Below are positions 42,420-43,890 of a DNA stretch of 43,890 nt, piece by piece. Source of the DNA: Candidatus Omnitrophota bacterium (GTDB lineage: Bacteria; Omnitrophota; Gorgyraeia; Aquiviventales; Aquiviventaceae); assembly GCA_030697665.1 (NCBI GenBank), contig JAUYPJ010000143.1:1-43890 (forward strand), written 5' to 3'. Made by a program: the position numbers and the translations under genes. Each line of letters begins with the position of its first letter. Position 1 is the stretch's first letter. The notes beneath the pieces are model-generated. The model ran no database searches. It was not told the DNA's origin and worked only from the letters and a program-made list of their open reading frames with translations.

Positions 42420-42667
42420 GGCGAACGACGCTTTGGCGATGCGCGATAGAGGTAGTGGTCGTGCCGCTCGGCCACGTCACGCGCCGGATCGCGCCCAAGG
42501 CTGACGAGTCGAAACAGCGGATCTTCGCGCCGGCCTCGCACCTGACCTTCCCGCTGCGCATCAATCACGTCCCGCAGGAGCTGGGACACGCTCTTCTGTT
42601 GTCGCCGTGCCTGGGACGTCGCCCACCGGTATTGGACTTCTTCCAGCAAGATCTGCGTTCGGATCAT
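42416..42667 (-). CDS. vapB: Ribbon-helix-helix antitoxin, VapB type
   Basis: 83 residues beginning MIRTQILLEEVQYRWATSQA, with QKSVSQLLRDVIDAQ as second helix and a tail ending ERHDHYLYRASPKRRSP that probably blocks the toxin. AAGGAGA lies nine bases before the ATG at 42667. Two 13-bp direct repeats lie upstream as a likely operator. Confidence 0.86.
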   Translation of the reverse strand: MIRTQILLEEVQYRWATSQARRQQKSVSQLLRDVIDAQREGQVRGRREDPLFRLVSLGRDPARDVAERHDHYLYRASPKRRSP

Positions 42668-42700
42668 CCCAAGGGATCTCCTTGCCCGCACGGAAGAGTT

Positions 42701-42726
42701 ACATCATACATCTACACCATACATCA
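42701..42726 (-). promoter_or_regulatory. Direct-repeat operator of the second vapBC
   Basis: ACATCATACATCT (42701-42713) and ACACCATACATCA (42714-42726) are head-to-tail repeats, 11 of 13 identical, about 35-60 bases upstream of the antitoxin ATG. Confidence 0.55.
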
Positions 42727-42759
42727 TAGTTCTTGCCCCGTCAAGCCCTGCGCACAAGG

Positions 42760-42891
42760 TCGCTGTCCGCTGGAAACTCGCTCGGCGGAACCGACGGCTC
42801 GTCCGAGACGTACAGATCGATGAATCGCGGCGCCGCGGGCCATGCCGCGCGGCGTAATGAGCCTCCCGTTCGTCAGCCAGAACGATTCCAT
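42760..42891 (-). pseudogene. Decayed nagA 5' fragment
   Basis: On the minus strand the ATG at 42891 begins MESFWLTNGRLITPRGMARG, closely matching the nagA N-terminus (WWLTNGKLITPRGIARG). After a deletion and frame change, FIDLYVSDEPSV parallels FIDLHVWGEPEA of nagA. The rest of the gene is missing, and vapBC lies between this fragment and the complete nagA. Confidence 0.65.
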
Positions 42892-43355
42892 CAGGCCTTT
42901 AACGACTCCTTGAGCTCTTGCTGTTTGCCGATGAGGGGGACGAATTGCGTGCGCAAAACTTCTTCTCCGATTTTGCTGGATTTACCCCAAAGGTCTTTTC
43001 TCATAGAAATCACGGCCTTGGCGAACGTCTCCCCATTAGGAGATTTTATAAAATCGCCCAGGGAGACGATAACGCCCTCCTCGGAAAAGAGGAGGGCGTT
43101 TGACAATTCGGCTTTCAATTCATTGTTTAAGTCTTGCAGATTTTTTATGTCGGGCCGATTAATTCGGTTAGCCTCTCGGGCTCCCTCCCAATTGATACGT
43201 GCCTGCATTAGGAGCGTAATACATTTATAGCGCAAGAGTTTAAAATCATGCTCTTTTTCCCCAATTCGCTTACGGGAATCAAGCAATGATTGCGCCCAAG
43301 CAGTTATCAGGCCTCCGGCGCCGAAAGCGGTTAGCAGTAGAATGACCGTCTGCAT
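42891..43355 (-). CDS. Membrane-anchored hypothetical protein
   Basis: 154 residues: one N-terminal hydrophobic helix (TVILLLTAFGAGGLITAWAQ) and a charged, helical soluble domain, ending IGKQQELKESLKA. I recognise no family. The gene is AT-rich compared with its surroundings, suggesting acquisition. Its stop overlaps the ATG of the nagA fragment (TGATG), so the junction is probably an old operon boundary or an insertion end. Confidence 0.7.
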   Translation of the reverse strand: MQTVILLLTAFGAGGLITAWAQSLLDSRKRIGEKEHDFKLLRYKCITLLMQARINWEGAREANRINRPDIKNLQDLNNELKAELSNALLFSEEGVIVSLGDFIKSPNGETFAKAVISMRKDLWGKSSKIGEEVLRTQFVPLIGKQQELKESLKA

Positions 43356-43406
43356 ATGAAGTCCCTCATCTCAAAGGAATGCGCCGCGCCGGCCTGACTG
43401 CGCGCG

Positions 43407-43477
43407 TGTCCCCAGCGGGAATCGAACCCGCGTTGTCAGCTCGAAAGGCTGTTGTCCTGCCACTAGACGATGGGGAC
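43407..43477 (-). tRNA. tRNA-Glu (TTC)
   Basis: Acceptor GTCCCCA pairs with TGGGGAC. The anticodon stem ACAGC/GCTGA (terminal A-A mismatch) encloses CTTTCGA (anticodon TTC), and the T-arm GCGGG/CCCGC encloses TTCGATT. No CCA is encoded. Confidence 0.95.
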
Positions 43478-43529
43478 GTAGAGCCGGCGCGGCGCCAATT
43501 GTTTGTTGTCAATATCCCTGCTGCCTCGG

Positions 43530-43639
43530 GCGGGAATCTCCGCCCAGCGGTTCCTTGCTGGGGGCGGATCCCGCCAACGGCGGGAGAACCCGCGTTGTCA
43601 GCTCGAAAGGCTGTTGTCCTGCCACTAGACGATGGGGAC
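43530..43639 (-). pseudogene. Second tRNA-Glu copy broken by a palindromic insert
   Basis: Bases 43586-43639 are identical to the first 54 bases of the tRNA-Glu at 43424-43477. At the T-loop the copy is interrupted by 47 bases (43539-43585), after which GATTCCCGC of the T-arm resumes; the 3' acceptor strand that should follow is not recognisable. It is a partial duplicate and probably not functional. Confidence 0.8.
43539..43585. repeat. Double-palindrome element inserted in a tRNA-Glu copy
   Basis: On the minus strand: hairpin TCCCGCC-GTT-GGCGGGA, then a second hairpin whose arms are TCCGCC/GGCGGA and CAGC/GCTG around AAGGAACC. It has the same two-hairpin plan as 5601-5632. Confidence 0.8.
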
Positions 43640-43642
43640 GTG

Positions 43643-43755
43643 ATGCTAGCGTTCAGCGGATAGCGTACAGCGTATCGAAAAACTGCTTTTTGGACGCGCA
43701 TCCCGCCCACGATCGAGACGTTCCTAAACGCTATCCGCTCTACGCTAACCGCTAG
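43643..43755. repeat. Facing short repeats between tRNA-Glu copy and transposase remnant
   Basis: Left arm GCTAGCGTTCAGCGGATAGC then GTACAGCGTATCG; right arm AAACGCTATCCGCTCTACGC then TAACCGCTAG. The arms are inverted copies and form a long potential hairpin. Confidence 0.85.
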
Positions 43756-43786
43756 TACACCGGATCATAAATTCGCCAGGGGTTTC

Positions 43787-43890
43787 TCATGAGCGTAACG
43801 GGGGTTGCTCAGCAGCCAGTGGCACGAACCGCTTCCGTAGCATGGCGGCGGTGTAGCTCCAGGCAATGGGTTTGGGATGCCGATTGCGTT
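43787..43890 (-). CDS. C-terminal end of an IS630-type transposase (partial)
   Basis: The frame entering from the right edge reads RNRHPKPIAWSYTAAMLRKR and then about 13 more residues to a TGA at 43789. The NxxPKPxxWxxTA pattern is typical of the end of IS630-type DDE transposases. Only the tail is visible; whether the gene is whole outside the window is unknown. Confidence 0.55.
   Translation of the reverse strand, partial: RNRHPKPIAWSYTAAMLRKRFVPLAAEQPPLRS

Noticed and set aside
43366..43710. 114-residue minus-strand frame across both tRNA-Glu copies
   Set aside because: It repeats the same peptide block because it reads through the duplicated tRNA sequence; it is not a protein gene.

Overview
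The window is a high-GC bacterial chromosome segment in which nearly every gene lies on the minus strand. The exceptions are a truncated ABC-F ATPase gene at the left edge and one IS256-type transposase. LpxA indicates a Gram-negative, lipid A-making cell. Complex I subunits, an F-type ATP synthase, a TIGR04073 (exosortase-associated) protein, endonuclease Q and the dispersed hairpin repeats would fit an uncultured PVC-type lineage such as Omnitrophota. That placement is an inference; no rRNA or marker gene settles it.

Layout, left to right: an ABC-F fragment, a small basic protein and a cold-shock gene; an AT-rich accessory patch (1.8-3.2 kb) between imperfect direct repeats; a nucleotidyltransferase pseudogene with its small partner and a palindromic operator; a GIY-YIG protein; tRNA-Asp, a TIGR04073 protein and two tRNA-Val genes, one split by a 30-bp double palindrome; an IS256-type element with clear ends and target duplication; then a long minus-strand array. 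In transcription order the array reads: lpxA end, promoter and PyrR attenuator, pyrR, pyrB, pyrC, carA, a Mut7-C protein, endonuclease Q, a toxin-antitoxin/methyltransferase island, carB, a tandem PilZ protein, pyrD, pyrF, pyrE, nuoJKLMN, atpZ, atpI, atpBEFHAGDC and an ArsB/NhaD-type permease. Many junctions overlap by ATGA or TGATG, so pyrimidine synthesis, the proton-pumping arm of complex I, ATP synthase and an ion transporter may be co-expressed. Upstream of lpxA lie rsmI, a chimeric AbrB-like remnant, glmS, nagA, a vapBC pair, a nagA fragment, a membrane-anchored hypothetical protein, tRNA-Glu with a broken second copy, and the end of an IS630-type transposase.

The most striking feature is a dense load of small repeats. 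Type 1 consists of arrays of 7-8 bp units, often in two facing arms that can form hairpins. They fill gene junctions and also sit in frame inside pyrD, pyrF, carA, carB and atpG. Type 2 consists of GC-rich double palindromes related to TCCGCC...GGCGGA; they interrupt tRNA-Val and a tRNA-Glu copy, and a similar one lies in frame in carB. Type 3 consists of 140-170 bp intergenic segments with 15-19 bp terminal inverted repeats. Together they look like mobile or self-expanding small repeats tolerated inside RNA and protein genes.
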